A stretch of 34,345 bases of DNA from Choristocarpus tenellus KU-1152 (lineage: Eukaryota > Phaeophyceae). Shown here piece after piece: positions 21,501 to 30,812 of this stretch (position 1 is its first letter; each line of letters starts with the position of its first letter). A program made the position numbers and the translations under genes. Location of the stretch: the NCBI GenBank assembly GCA_964200185.2, contig CAXNAD020000054.1, forward strand, positions 1 to 34,345. Reading direction: 5' to 3'. Below the pieces are notes generated by a model. That model did no database searches. It saw only the letters and a list, made by a program, of their open reading frames with translations, and was not told where the DNA came from.

Positions 21501-23836
21501 TACCAGGGCGAGAAACGGCTCTGGCGCCGACATGGCAAAGGATGCATGATATTTGAGGATGGAAGGGTAGGTAATCGTTAGTGATGAAAGCACATACATT
21601 GTTGTTGCAAGCCTTGACATATGCCAAGGACTCACAATAGAAATGCTGCAAACTCACACATTCCCATATTTACTTCTACTTTTATCTTTATAGGTGTATG
21701 AAGGTGAGTGGCGAGATGGCAAGATGTGTGGGAATGGGGTGATGGAATTTAGCCGTGGGAGTCGGTATGAGGGCGAGTGGAAGGCTGGTAAAAAGCATGG
21801 ACGTGGTAGTATGACCTACCCAGATGGAGCCAGGTGTGGTGATCCTTGCAGGGACAGTATACATACATTATCATTTTGTTCACAATTGGGTATAGTAGGT
21901 ACTCGGATGTCTGGTAATAACCATCAATCCATGATATACATGCTAACCTTAACCCGAAACTTGATGCAAATTGCATAAACACATTAAAGCAATACATAGT
22001 ATTTTCAAGTCAAGTAGTGGTTTATTTATGTACACTCGACAGACTCATTGTTGGACCTCATTGTTTTATTTGGCACCACCTTTTAAGATGAAGTATATTT
22101 GATCCAGGCCACACACTGATTCGGGAAAATCCCAATTTCTGTCTACTATGAAATCGTAGGAGGGTGAAGTGTATGGTGTTGCAGTATGTACCAGTATGTT
22201 TATTTCATATATACCGTGAACAATTTCTTGTATGTTCACACTGCTGTGCACTAACCATAAACCTTATCTTGAATGGTGCCTGCCACTGTGTTCAACCTGC
22301 ACTTGACAAATTACAGCCAGTTAAGGTCCTACCCGCCCTATTTTCCATGAGGAATCCAGATATATCACAGGGACAGTCTAAGGTTTCAGTTCTCATTTGA
22401 TAGGTTTTGGTTATCAGAACCTTACATATATATATCCATACACTGTTCTGATTAATGTTGGAAGTGATGTACAAGCACAACACATAAAATCTGTACGTTA
22501 TCACAGAGTTACTATGAATCCTTCACAAGTCAAGATCCCTCCAAAACAGAGGATTTGATCACTGAAGAGGGCAAGAAGAAGGAAAAGGAAAAACATGGCA
22601 GGAATTGAATTTGGGACATAGTGAAGAGTGTTTTTTTCTGGAGGAACCTGGGGAGCCAACACAAATTGTCTACTAGGAAGTATTAATATAGTGTTCAGGT
22701 GTATTGATTGCTTTATGAGTGTCACTCCTAAAAATGATTTTTGTGTCCCTTTGAACTGCAGACTCTACACACCTGAGACTCAACTTATTTTTCTTCTCAT
22801 CATAGCTTCGTTCGTAGTTACAATTGTTCACTGTGTTTAGTGTATTTACTCTTACAATTTGATTTTTTCATACGCTTGTGATTGACCTTGATCAGTATGT
22901 GTAACTGGGACACCTGGTGATTAATGATATTGACTGCTGTTCTTTTGCCAGGTATGATGGTATGTGGTTTGATGGGCGACGAAATGGTCGAGGCATTTAT
23001 GTGTATGCATCTGGTGCAGTCTACAATGGAGAATGGGAAAATGGAAAAATGAGCGGTGAAGGGTACTACACAAGTGCAAATGGGTCTTGCTACAAGGGTA
23101 CATTCAGGTGAGGTAGACACATAACAAACCTTAGCACTCCTAGAGTACATAGGTATAGTTAGTCCTACTGGATGGTACTGATGTTAATTTTTAAGTTATG
23201 TTTAATGGTGTTATGCGACTCAATTTCCCACCTCCTTCAGAATAGACATGCACGTGTAGGAACCAACAAATTTTTAGAATTTGCTGAAATATATGGTGAT
23301 TTATATGATTAATATGGAAGTCCAAAAGAATATACAGAAATTATACTGGCTAATGGAATGGATATGATATTTGATATTGACTATCAAGTTGCTGATCAAA
23401 TTATTAAGATGTCTAATAGTAAGATGCTTATTATATTTATTAAGCCTCCAAGCATCACGATGCTTCGAAAGAGAGGACCTTGTCTCCAGATTTACTGTGT
23501 CAACATCACCGTTCCTATTCAAGCTGCCAGGCACTTTCTCAGCAGCACCTGCTGCTTTCTGGTCTGTTAAACACACACTGCTCTATATATACTATGTTTG
23601 ACAGGCATGGAAAACGATGTGGGGAGGGAAGAATGCAGTATGGAGATGGACGCTCATATACTGGGGAATGGGAGTGGGGTGTCCGAAATGGTCACGGAGT
23701 GTACATTCAACTAGATGGTGCCAAGTTTGAGGGCCAGTTTTTGAAAGATAGGAAGCATGGTTTGGGAACATTGGAGTTTAATGGTGTTGTTGTGAAGCAG
23801 AAGTGGGAGTATGGCATTCTTTTGACAGAGCCATAG
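533..23836 (+). CDS. MABP-DENN (DENND4-like) / TIR-like / MORN-repeat fusion protein, 32 exons
   Basis: Predicted Rab guanine-nucleotide exchange factor of the DENND4 type, fused to a TIR-like domain and MORN repeats; 1,832 residues. Exons: 533-588, 784-882, 2158-2310, 2697-2814, 2967-3104, 3468-3641, 3892-4031, 4206-4302, 4421-5270, 5517-5704, 5840-5896, 6957-7141, 7614-7719, 7989-8305, 8465-8590, 9039-9194, 9475-9717, 13776-14106, 14336-14415, 14514-14636, 15022-15219, 15566-15769, 16061-16207, 18599-18764, 19044-19096, 19571-19643, 19746-19867, 20010-20139, 21426-21566, 21694-21833, 22952-23107, 23605-23836. They sum to 5,499 nt with consistent phases and a TAG stop at 23834-23836. The ATG at 533 is the first Met after an in-frame TAA, and the N-terminus carries the VADYF-x-V-x-G motif found at the start of DENND4 proteins. 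Membrane-associated Rab signalling is inferred from the family. Exon 24 could end at 18767 and exon 14 could start at 7995 without changing frame. Each half is well supported; the join between exons 17 and 18 is less certain. Confidence 0.72.
883..2157 (+). other. Intron 2 (1,275 bp)
   Basis: GTGAAA...TTTTTCCAG intron splitting an Arg codon in phase 2. The MABP motif continues directly across it (ITDIVVIR then PGKGEACPDGY). I see no repeat or convincing coding sequence inside. Confidence 0.85.
2815..2966 (+). other. Intron 4, apparent GA-AG intron
   Basis: The upstream exon ends ...AACCAG and the downstream exon starts GGTGGTGAGGATG, which joins the second MABP repeat (KANLNQ then GGEDVML) in phase 0. 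The intron therefore starts GAAAGT and ends CATAG. The nearest GT, at 2819, would add four bases and lead straight into an in-frame TGA. The donor reads CAG|GAAAGT where CAG|GTAAGT is expected. Confidence 0.65.
3516..4302 (+). other. uDENN domain (exons 6 to 8)
   Basis: Residues about 205 to 325. The upstream-DENN signature is clear. RYPEEDSSIFPF and DQLPMFVYP match the DENND4 pattern RYPEED...FPL...VPLFCLP, followed by FFSFVFTNVDGRRTYTACL and FYEPL, which correspond to the S-T-F-V-L-T...YGA...FYEP stretch. uDENN packs against cDENN in the exchange-factor fold. Introns 6 (phase 0) and 7 (phase 2) interrupt it. The domain grades into a Ser/Thr-rich tail (SSTSTSTAGG) that starts the insert. Confidence 0.9.
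4421..5092 (+). other. Low-complexity insert between uDENN and cDENN (exon 9)
   Basis: Residues 326 to 549 in the 850-bp exon 9, by far the longest exon. The first part is rich in Ser, Gly, Thr and Arg; the second part is acidic with many Glu and Asp. No domain is recognised and disorder is likely. The whole stretch is open in the correct frame, and it joins cDENN without an intron, so it is coding rather than a retained intron. Long disordered inserts between uDENN and cDENN occur in some DENN proteins; here it may be a regulatory or phosphorylation region. Confidence 0.75.
5897..6956 (+). other. Intron 11 (1,060 bp) with GGTCC-rich repeats
   Basis: GTACGC...TTGTCAG, phase 0, within cDENN between MEA and LRSLLFP. 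It contains a TG/TA microsatellite near 6112-6150, a 20-bp tandem duplication at about 6496-6536 (GAAAGGATCAGTCCAGTTTT and a near copy), and scattered GGTCC, GGTCCAG and GGACC words (6271-6282, 6343, 6565, 6612, 6655). Confidence 0.8.
7142..7613 (+). other. Intron 12 (472 bp)
   Basis: GTAATG...ATGCAG, phase 2, within cDENN. The downstream exon starts with T, giving the Gly in GLDGVANAVNLDTG. Nothing else is seen in it. Confidence 0.75.
8465..9717 (+). other. dDENN domain (exons 15 to 17)
   Basis: Residues about 940 to 1068. VVRDCFICCMAELLGGIGNF is the first dDENN helix, followed by DELFNMGDFLEGVDKQVRPF, RLTSTQMFWVMVQKWL and FFEECVIAIKNRR. The set T-x-T-Q-x-F...FF-x-x-C is typical of DENND4 dDENN. 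Exon 16 (9039-9194) also has an alternative frame full of Leu that looks like a membrane helix, but only the dDENN frame joins its neighbours in phase. Exon 17 ends GG|GTAAGTG. Read without splicing, the same bases give a TAA stop at 9719-9721 directly after Gly-Pro-Gly. Confidence 0.9.
9718..13775 (+). other. Intron 17 (4,058 bp), largest gap in the gene model
   Basis: A perfect GTAAGT donor at 9718 pairs with a CCTTAAAG acceptor at 13775 after a T-rich tract. The join is phase 2 and completes a Gly codon. Contents: a zone of GGTCC/CTGGTC words and a short tandem repeat (GATTTTAGTTACA, 2.6 copies at about 10313-10345), and an inverted-repeat element at 11665-12582. I see no convincing coding sequence. 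If the stop at 9719-9721 is used, this stretch would instead be an intergenic spacer, with the next in-frame Met at 13801. Confidence 0.6.
11665..12582. mobile_element. 918-bp element with 50-51-bp terminal inverted repeats
   Basis: The left arm, 11665-11715, begins AACTTGTCATTCAAAA and ends with CATAG. The right arm, 12533-12582, is its reverse complement with a handful of mismatches and a one-base gap, ending TTTTGAATGACAAGTT. No obvious target-site duplication flanks the arms. Inside, weak minus-strand frames exist (12288-12512 and 11755-12057) but none resembles a known transposase, and the interior has a near-duplicated AAGTTAAC...GTTCAAC segment at about 11772-11820. It best fits a non-autonomous DNA transposon or fold-back element of unknown family. 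Confidence 0.55.
13776..15196 (+). other. Linker between dDENN and TIR-like domain (exons 18 to 21)
   Basis: Residues about 1068 to 1304. No named domain. Exons 13776-14106, 14336-14415, 14514-14636 and most of 15022-15219 read in one phase-consistent frame. Exons 19-20 contain ILIPGPTKQGLPKDL, then YRYDDRWP and LRHELLD. This loosely resembles the Tyr-x-Tyr...Phe/Trp-Pro...Leu segment that can follow dDENN in DENN proteins, which would favour one continuous gene; that resemblance is inference. Exon 21 continues into the first strand of the TIR-like domain. Confidence 0.65.
14637..15021 (+). other. Intron 20 (385 bp)
   Basis: GTGTGT...CTTCACAG, splitting an Arg codon as AG|G in phase 2. Nothing notable in it. 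Confidence 0.75.
15220..15565 (+). other. Intron 21 (346 bp) inside the FISHRW motif
   Basis: The donor follows FISH plus two bases of Arg; the acceptor supplies G and then TGG for Trp, so the splice reconstitutes HRW. Unspliced, the intron also happens to read HRWGW before diverging, which can mislead gene prediction. Confidence 0.8.
16208..18598 (+). other. Intron 23 (2,391 bp)
   Basis: GTAATC...CGATCAG, phase 2, joining PTPDED to SINVDPTSRHG. It is AT-rich. A 23-bp near-perfect tandem duplication (CACTTGTTGGTACC...) lies at 17942-17987. I see no coding sequence or recognisable element, although a small missed exon cannot be excluded. Confidence 0.6.
19097..19570 (+). other. Intron 25 (474 bp)
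   Basis: GTATCA...TTGTCACAG, phase 2, splitting a Pro codon and joining FAFLMP to YPSLAQYSSRAWC. Nothing notable inside. Confidence 0.7.
20140..21425 (+). other. Intron 28 (1,286 bp), GC-AG
   Basis: The exon ends CTCACCCAG and the intron begins GCAAGC, a standard GC-AG donor. Reading on without splicing gives Ala-Ser-stop within three codons. The acceptor TTCTACAG joins FLTQ to ESDRREIF in phase 0. The interior is AT-rich with no recognised feature. Confidence 0.8.
21834..22951 (+). other. Intron 30 (1,118 bp)
   Basis: GTGTGG...TTTTGCCAG between MORN repeats 2 and 3, phase 2 in an Arg codon. No coding or repeat feature recognised. Confidence 0.8.
23108..23604 (+). other. Intron 31 (497 bp) with an exon-like antisense island
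   Basis: GTGAGG...TTTGACAG between MORN repeats 4 and 5. The last 130 bases (about 23450-23576) are more GC-rich and, on the minus strand, read an open frame of protein-like composition (KVPGSLNRNGDVDTVNLE). I do not recognise it. Confidence 0.7.
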
Positions 23837-26800
23837 TACCACTAGATTGTGAAAACAATATGTACGTTTAGCCTCCCCAATTTACCACTGTGCAAATTAT
23901 TACTAGTATTTGTAGGTTTATATAATTTTGGAATTGTTACGGGTATGTCCACCTTCCCAATGATTGAGCTGTTTGAAAGCGATCACACACTTCAGAAGAC
24001 TGCCGCGCCCATTTATTGCCCATTTACTGGCGCAGATTTTGCAGTTGTACATCCATTCTCTTTGGCATTCATTATTAGCTTCATAAACAAAGTGCATACG
24101 TTGGGAGATTGTTGGTGTCGAGGATGTCAAGTTTTTTGAGAATATGCTTGATTTGATCTCCAAATTAATTTGTTAGAAAAGTATTGAGCAAAATACATTT
24201 GTAGAAGAATAGATGCACACGGTATCATAGTTGATCAATACATGTAATATACAATCTCAGGGCTGAAGAGTGGTGTATCCAACACAAACTAGACAGATGT
24301 TAAATCAACGACCAAGATATTCCCCCACATTGGGTGCAATCCATAAACCATCATGACCACACAAGCTTGAAGGTTCTTGTCCACTGGAGCAAAATATTGC
24401 AACAATTTTGGGATGGGTGTGAATGAATGAATGGATGAGTTGGTTAGCAGGACAAAAGAAAGTGGCAACATAATGATCCAGGAATCTCAAGGCAAGGTGA
24501 GGATTCTGTATGTGTGACATGATTGGCATGATTTGGCAGGGGAGGATGAGAGAGTCATTGTTGATGGAGTCAGAGTCAGTTGTTACGGTATGTATGAATG
24601 GTAGCTTATGGTGCATATGCATACCCTTTGTTCATTGGTCAATTACATCATTCCGGGATAGTAAAGGAGCTACAAAATATTACTGCTGGAAAAAATGAGC
24701 GAAACATGGACACCTATTCAACAAGCATTTGTGTGGAAATGTGTAGGGTGTCGTGAGTAGACACACGGGAAAGCTGTTACCAATTCAGTCTGAGAGGTGG
24801 TACTCATGACAACAGCACATAATCCTTGATCTGTAGGTGGAGTGCCAGTCAGAACCCCCTGCAAGATGCACATATCAAAAGAGCGCAAGATATGTGCATG
24901 ATGTGTATTATATGTGTATTATATGTGAGACTGAGTGTTCTTGTCTGCAACGTGAGCAGACAAGGTGTAACTTGGCAATCAGACACATAATGCCGAGAAC
25001 TGAAAGACTGGAAGATTTAACCAGCAAAGGCAACCCAATCTAAGCCTGTCTAATTTGTGCAAAGTAGTAAATTATTATCAGCCCTAGTCCTCTCCCCACC
25101 TAAAGAATGAATTGTTTAGTCTTTTGCATGTAAGTTTCTTCCTATTGGTTGTTTACATTAGTACATTGGAACCTCCCCTTATTGGACGCTGTAGTACACT
25201 TTGCATAACAAAAAAAATCAGATGTAACAATTGCAGAGTATTGCAGAAAACACACACAAATACGAGACAGCCAGGATGGAGCGAACTTGCAACGCATGAC
25301 CAATGGGGCGTAACTATAGTAGAGCATACACATATATTGTTGTGGCAAATATTTCAACTTAGCTGGATGTCATCCCTCTGCTCTAGTATAGTTCACAGTG
25401 TAGTGAAAGTCCTGCACACTCAGTAGATAATTGAAAGGGTATGAACTGTAATACACTGCTTTTTAACAGTTGATATTCCAAAATCAAATTCTTGTGGAAG
25501 GTGTCCACATTTCATAGCGCTTTTCCCTGCACTGAAAATTCCCTATGAAATTACCAAAATGCCAAATTTCTAACCTGTGGGTAGTTTTGAACCCTTTGGT
25601 AGTTTCCAGGTGGAGGAAAGGATATCGTTGAGGGTTGGCAGTTATGCACATGATCAGGTTGGTGACCACCAGACTGAATTTACACCCATATTATGGGTAG
25701 TTTGCCTGAAATTACTGGTGAGGCTCTGGACATGAGGAAAACTGCAAGGTTGTAAACCTGGCAGGCCTAGGGGAACTGGTGATGGGGTGTCACTTATTTT
25801 ACATATTCTGAAGACCCATCTCTACCCCTTCACAGGTTAAAAGTTTTTGATCTCATTGTTCAACCCAGTAAGTGACATTTCCCAAGTTGACCCTGTACAA
25901 ACATAATCTATCGACCGGAACCTATGGGCATTTGTCATCTATTTTGTTGAACAAAATATCTACTAGAGTAATAGACATCTTTCCATGAAAGGTGTTGGTT
26001 AAAAACGAAAAGTTAAAAGTTAGGCGATAGACAGATAGACAAATGTGACATTTTTAGAGTGAAAACAGACTCAACTAAGAAGCACTGGTTCTTGCACCTC
26101 AAAAAGATTTTTGTAGATTAAATAAAAAGTTGGGGCACGAATTCATGTCTGATGAGCGGCCTAGATGCTTTAATTTGAAGACCTTCATCATCCTAAAATT
26201 ACAGATCAGAACCTATCGGAGTCCTTAAAAGGACTACAATGGAAAGATAACTTGTTGATGTGTTGGCAATTCAACATACTCGTGACCAAGGTGGTTTAAG
26301 TATGAGGGAGGAGAGCTTGAGATCATGGGCACTTGTTAATGAGCATAATGTCAGCACTGTGAATTGGGGCTGATATTTTAAGTTTCCTCAGCAGATGATA
26401 ATGATGAAGGTGTCATTTGTCAGAAAGAACGGATATGTTGCCACTGCGTCCAGCTCTGTTTGAAGAACCTCCACCAGTGTCACAAGGAGTCAGCATCAGA
26501 TGGTGAATTCCAACTTAAGTTCCAACCGTAGAATATGACTGAGGGGCATTTTGAGAAGGCCTTGAGGAAGCTCCATCCCAAAGTTCCAGGATGGGACCCG
26601 AAATGGAGGTGAAGGTAATGTTTGATAATTTTAAGGTGATTGATCATGTACTACATCAAGGAGATGCTTAATGGTGAAAATACACCCTGGTCTGTTTCTT
26701 TTGGTTGGTGATCGCCATTGGTGTTCACTTTGGGTGCTGGAACCTGGACGCTGGACTGGATGTACGATGCGCTCTATACGCACTAAATCACAAATGCCCA

Positions 26801-28140
26801 AAACCATAAAAACCTTACACCTCTATTGCTGGTGATTTTCGGATTTGAAGTAGACTCAACACAACAGAACAGGATCCCCAACACAGCACAGTAGTCCAAC
26901 AACAAGACCCTCTGCCCTACTCAACCTCCACACGCTCTCGTTTTTGTTCATCTGGTACACCATGGCTAAGACTGGCGGGCATCGTAAGTTCATCAAGAGC
27001 ACCACCTCCCCCTGATACTAAGATCCGTCCATGTCAACAACCTTGAAATAAAGAACCTGTGAGAGATTCCCGAAGCAGTTTTGCTCTCTCCCATATTTCA
27101 CTGTGTGGGCTGCACATGGCGCACCAGTTGTCACACCGCTATACTTGCGATGTTGGCCCTCGACATTGTCCATGAGTGGGAAGGAGCCTTGGCAGAACAA
27201 GATCAAATCCACACAAGGCAGTGAGTGGACAAACAGGTGTATCACAAATTGTTGGGCGATCAGGGATACAGCCTCTTTAATTCCAATGAGACCCTAGATA
27301 AGCCACCAGAAATAGTACTGAGTAACAGAAGCAATTTCCATAGCGAAGAAGGCTGTGATATTCTCTGGAAAAGACTTTCCTTGCGCAGATGCAGTACTCA
27401 CCTCCAAATAAGTTAATTTTGAATCCCCAGGTTTTGTAAGAAGTGCTAGCGAGGTATTCCTCATCCATACCTAGGATTGGGCACTTTATGAAGACTTTCC
27501 TGCGTCCTTACCCACCTCTTCGAAATATGCCATGATATGTTAGGACGTGAGACCCAGTTCAGTGAAGTGAGAAAGTGTACAAGACTGCCTTTTTGATCCA
27601 CAATAATGAGGGATTTATGTTTATGAAGCAGATGCCTGTTTAGGCCTTTTGGATGCTTAGTGAACAATTCCTTACCCAGTTTCCATGGACTTGTCGGAAT
27701 GTTTCAAGAAAAGGTTTGTGCTCCCCAAGTGTCTCATGCTATATACAGCATCATATATTCTATGTTCCACCCTCAGAAACCTATCCTTACTCAATGTAAA
27801 TAGTTCCGTGGTCGGTTGCATGGATCTTCAACCCTCCATGTTTACTCAGGTCGCAAGAGATGGCAAGGGATTAAACTGCAAAGGGCTAAGCTTGAGATGG
27901 GATGATTGGGGATTAGTTTACGAAGAGGGGGGCTGATGTTTACCTCCTCCAACTTTCCAACCTAAGTGTAAGGTTGACCAACGTCCAGTTAGAGATGGAT
28001 AGTCAATATCTGATATATGGCGATGTTACATACCCTGAGATGTCACACACATCCCATGGTCGTAAGGGTACCAGAAGGAGAAAATCCCTTGTCATCAGTT
28101 CAGATCTGTTTAATTGGAGATTCGAAAAGATTTACCATTT
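23837..28140. other. Downstream region without a supported gene
   Basis: I find only short open frames on both strands with no family resemblance. No clear AATAAA is seen close after the stop at 23836, so the 3' end of the large transcript is not placed. A Cys/His-containing stretch near 26428-26500 (ICCHCVQLCLKNLHQCHKE) and weak frames at 27103-27416 and 27685-28198 were inspected, and none could be assigned. Confidence 0.4.
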
Positions 28141-28165
28141 GTGGGCAATTGTGGATATTAAGAAT

Positions 28166-28252
28166 ATAGATACAAATACTATTATTATTTCAATGTAGAT
28201 ACAAATACTATTATTATTTCAATATAGATACAAATACTATTATTATTTCAAT
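28166..28252. repeat. 29-bp tandem repeat, three copies
   Basis: The unit ATAGATACAAATACTATTATTATTTCAAT is present at 28166-28194, 28195-28223 and 28224-28252. Only the first base differs in the second copy, so the array is recent. Confidence 0.9.
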
Positions 28253-30104
28253 ATATACGTTGTAAGGTGACGGTCAACTCATTTCAAGGATGAGTAAAAT
28301 GATACATACGCATGCCCAGGAGTGTAGGGCAATGAAAAAGTTGATCATGCATACTAAGCGTCATCTGATATTCAAGCCCGCTCACGTCTCTTCCATCGCA
28401 TTTCTAGATGGCGTTCAATGCACTATAGCACAGGTTTGGATACAGTACGGCAACTGTGTAGTTGGAGTAGATTTATTGTAAGCAATACAGACTCCGTTGG
28501 TATGTTCATTTCTGTTCTCCTTTACTCTTCTTTCTCCCTCATGACTGCATCTGCAAAATGATCTAGACAATTTTATGTCTTAAATCTCTCAAATATTCAA
28601 ATTTGGCTGCAAATGTAAGAAACATGACTAAAACCACTCCTTGTTTGCAGGGGTAGTTCTAATGTCAAAACATTTTCGTCATCACTCTCCTTCTGTGATG
28701 AAGGGTGTGAGGAATATGTCGTGTTGCACGCTATATTATATTACATGGTGTAATTGCCCATTCCAGAATGACTTGGACTATCTTCCACAGGTCAAATAGG
28801 CAAACTTTTCCACAGCAACATCAGAAATGATAGCGATAGTTGGTGTATTGTTATTTATTTACAAGATTCGTGCTCTCTACCCTTCATACCACTAGCTTAA
28901 CTTTTTGCCAGTGAGTATAGTCAAATATTGGCTCACGGTCATCTGCACCAAAAAGGATCATTCAGCCTGCAAGGACTGTCACTGGTAGGGCTTGCAGCAC
29001 CTCTAGTCAAAGATTTTTTGGGAGTGAACACTCATCGTGTTGATGAATGTCCTAGCTTTTTATTATCTATTAACCGGCTTTATTTTCCACGTATGTCGAC
29101 CAGCATGATACGTACTCCTACCATACGGCGTTCACAGCACGATCTGTCCACAGGTTTGAAAATAATTTTATGAGGTTTTTCTGATGAAGAATTGATAGTA
29201 GGAATCTGACCTGGTCATACAAACATGGCCACAACAGGTTATGTGGTTGAGTTCTTGGTACATGGTTGGAGACCCCAATTTGACATCCTTGTGCTTAGGA
29301 CCAACCACCTCCGTTTCCACATATTACTGTTACCAGCTTTGCATGTGTCACACCCTCATACACCATTATCTATTTGCATGTTTGAATGCATTCAAGGAGG
29401 GTTCTAGATGTCTTTGTATTGGTGCTGAACAACTCATAGCAAGTTGGTTATGACGAGCAACTGCGGTTCTCTTTGCTGTATGGACTTATGCTTGCTCAAT
29501 TGTGTTTCTATGTATGACCAAAAAGGTCTCTTTTACTCGCGCCTCTAACCCTAACCCTAAGTTTGCCCTTTAATTGTTCCAACATAAACTCTTAATTTCA
29601 CCATAAACATGAATAATCAATCACATGAGTTATCATGATGTAAGCTTTATCATGTCCTGACTGGTAACTTGGGCTGGAGGCTCCAGCCTAACCTACCCAA
29701 ATTATGCATTTAAATGATCAATTACCCTTTGAAGAAGGCAAATCTAGGTCAGGTGGGACTTGATCCTATGGATGAGGGGTGGGACTCAAGTCTGTCTATT
29801 TCAGCAAAAAAAAGATATGGAATCTTGCACTTGAAGGAGTTAAGGTTAATAGTACAGGGATGAGAAGGTCAATTAACTTGTTGATTACCCATCACACCAG
29901 TAGAATTTAGTCTTGGTTGTATTCACCAGCCTTACGTCACCTTCAGATGAGTTCCAGTTCAAACCCATATGATGATACACTCATCCTCATTCATTTTGAA
30001 CCTTTTTTCCCATTCTTTTTTCCCATCCTTGTGTATAGGTTCCAATCAGGTATGATCACCAGTCTAGTGAGAAGATAAGGACTGAATTCTTCCCACCAAT
30101 AATA
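28253..30104. other. Region without a supported gene
   Basis: Only short unassigned open frames are present. A 16-base CTAACCCTAACCCTAA stretch lies at 29545-29560. I see no RNA gene or mobile element. Confidence 0.4.
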
Positions 30105-30488
30105 CTACCAGGTTTGAGTATGGAGCATAATGAAACCAACAGTTAATACCAACATAGGAATAGAAAGAAGGGTGATCCCAAAAAGGACAAAAGAGTTCAT
30201 CTTCACTAAAACAGACAATATTGTGGTCCTGACTGATTTAAGGCATTCCAATGACTGAGGGACGGAGCTTATTGATGATGAGAATGTAGATACTGCAACC
30301 ACAGTCGGTGTACCACTGTAAGGACTCTCCCCTGCATAAGCTTCCTGATTATCATAGTAGAGGTTCATTAATTGAGAGTTAAACTGTTTCAGATTATATA
30401 TATATAAGATCCAGAAAAAAATTAAATCAACGCCATCTGGGTCTACACCCCAATTTAATAAGTGCAAACTCCTCAAGAAAAATATCAC
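30105..30488 (-). CDS. Possible minus-strand exon with a membrane helix, unassigned
   Basis: Open frame of 127 codons on the minus strand. The first 40 or so codons are AT-rich and look intronic. From about NLYYDNQEAYAGESPYSG onward it resembles coding sequence: a Ser/Thr-rich segment, then a charged stretch (LKSVRTTILSVLVKMNS) and a hydrophobic helix (FVLFGITLLSIPMLVLTVGF). A second candidate minus-strand exon lies at 30632-30786, flanked by an AG acceptor and a GT donor. The two cannot be joined with confidence. I do not recognise a family, and chance open frames cannot be excluded. Confidence 0.25.
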   Translation of the reverse strand: MIFFLRSLHLLNWGVDPDGVDLIFFWILYIYNLKQFNSQLMNLYYDNQEAYAGESPYSGTPTVVAVSTFSSSISSVPQSLECLKSVRTTILSVLVKMNSFVLFGITLLSIPMLVLTVGFIMLHTQTW

Positions 30489-30631
30489 CTACTATAAAAA
30501 ATTGAAATGAATCAAACATACCTACACTCAATTCAAAAGACCAGACTGAAAAAAGGCAATGGAAAAGAAGGTTTCACTCAGCTCAAATACCAACAATCTT
30601 AAAAACTAAATTGAATAATAGCCCAGCGTAC

Positions 30632-30786
30632 TTTGGTGTACGACAACTGAATCCTCAATCAAGTAAATAGGACCAAGAACAGTAAGCTCTCCATCAGTCT
30701 CTCCTCTCTTCGCTAATGTATCAAAGTGTAGAGTATGAACTAGAACACCATTCAATGAAGGACAGAGACTAACCCTCCCAATCCGA
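30632..30786 (-). CDS. Possible minus-strand exon upstream of the membrane-helix frame
   Basis: On the minus strand, CCATATAG|TCGG would be the acceptor and CCAAA|GTACGC the donor, leaving about 51 codons of coding-like composition (for example GETDGELTVLGPIYLIEDS). Its phase-1 end could run into a short stretch at about 30470-30500 (IGDIFLEEFALI), but the continuation fails soon after. No family is recognised. Confidence 0.22.
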
Positions 30787-30812
30787 CTATATGGAATAGT
30801 GGTCAAGGTCAC

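Larger units (their letters stand above)
21426..23836 (+). other. MORN-repeat region, seven repeats plus a half repeat (exons 29 to 32)
   Basis: Residues about 1611 to 1832. Exon 29 gives a helical lead-in (REIFALLERV) and a degenerate first half repeat (HGKGCMIFEDGR). Seven MORN repeats of about 23 residues follow, opening YEGEWRDGKMCGNG, YEGEWKAGKKHGRG, YDGMWFDGRRNGRG, YNGEWENGKMSGEG, YKGTFRHGKRCGEG, YTGEWEWGVRNGHG and FEGQFLKDRKHGLG. Introns 30 and 31 both fall at the same position of a repeat, splitting an Arg codon as AG|G just before Y-D-G or within the R-H-G pair. MORN repeats commonly bind phospholipids or mediate dimerisation. The protein ends ILLTEP and a TAG stop. Confidence 0.95.

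Noticed and set aside
26428-26530. Cys/His-rich stretch as a zinc finger
   Set aside because: The Cys and His spacing fits no finger class I can name, and the frame stops soon after.
29545-29560. Telomere-like CTAACCCTAACCCTAA
   Set aside because: Fewer than three units and isolated, so it is not evidence of a telomere or of an interstitial telomeric array.
30105-30300. VMA21-like V-ATPase assembly protein
   Set aside because: Only a loose hydrophobic pattern with a Pro matches; the second membrane helix is not found.
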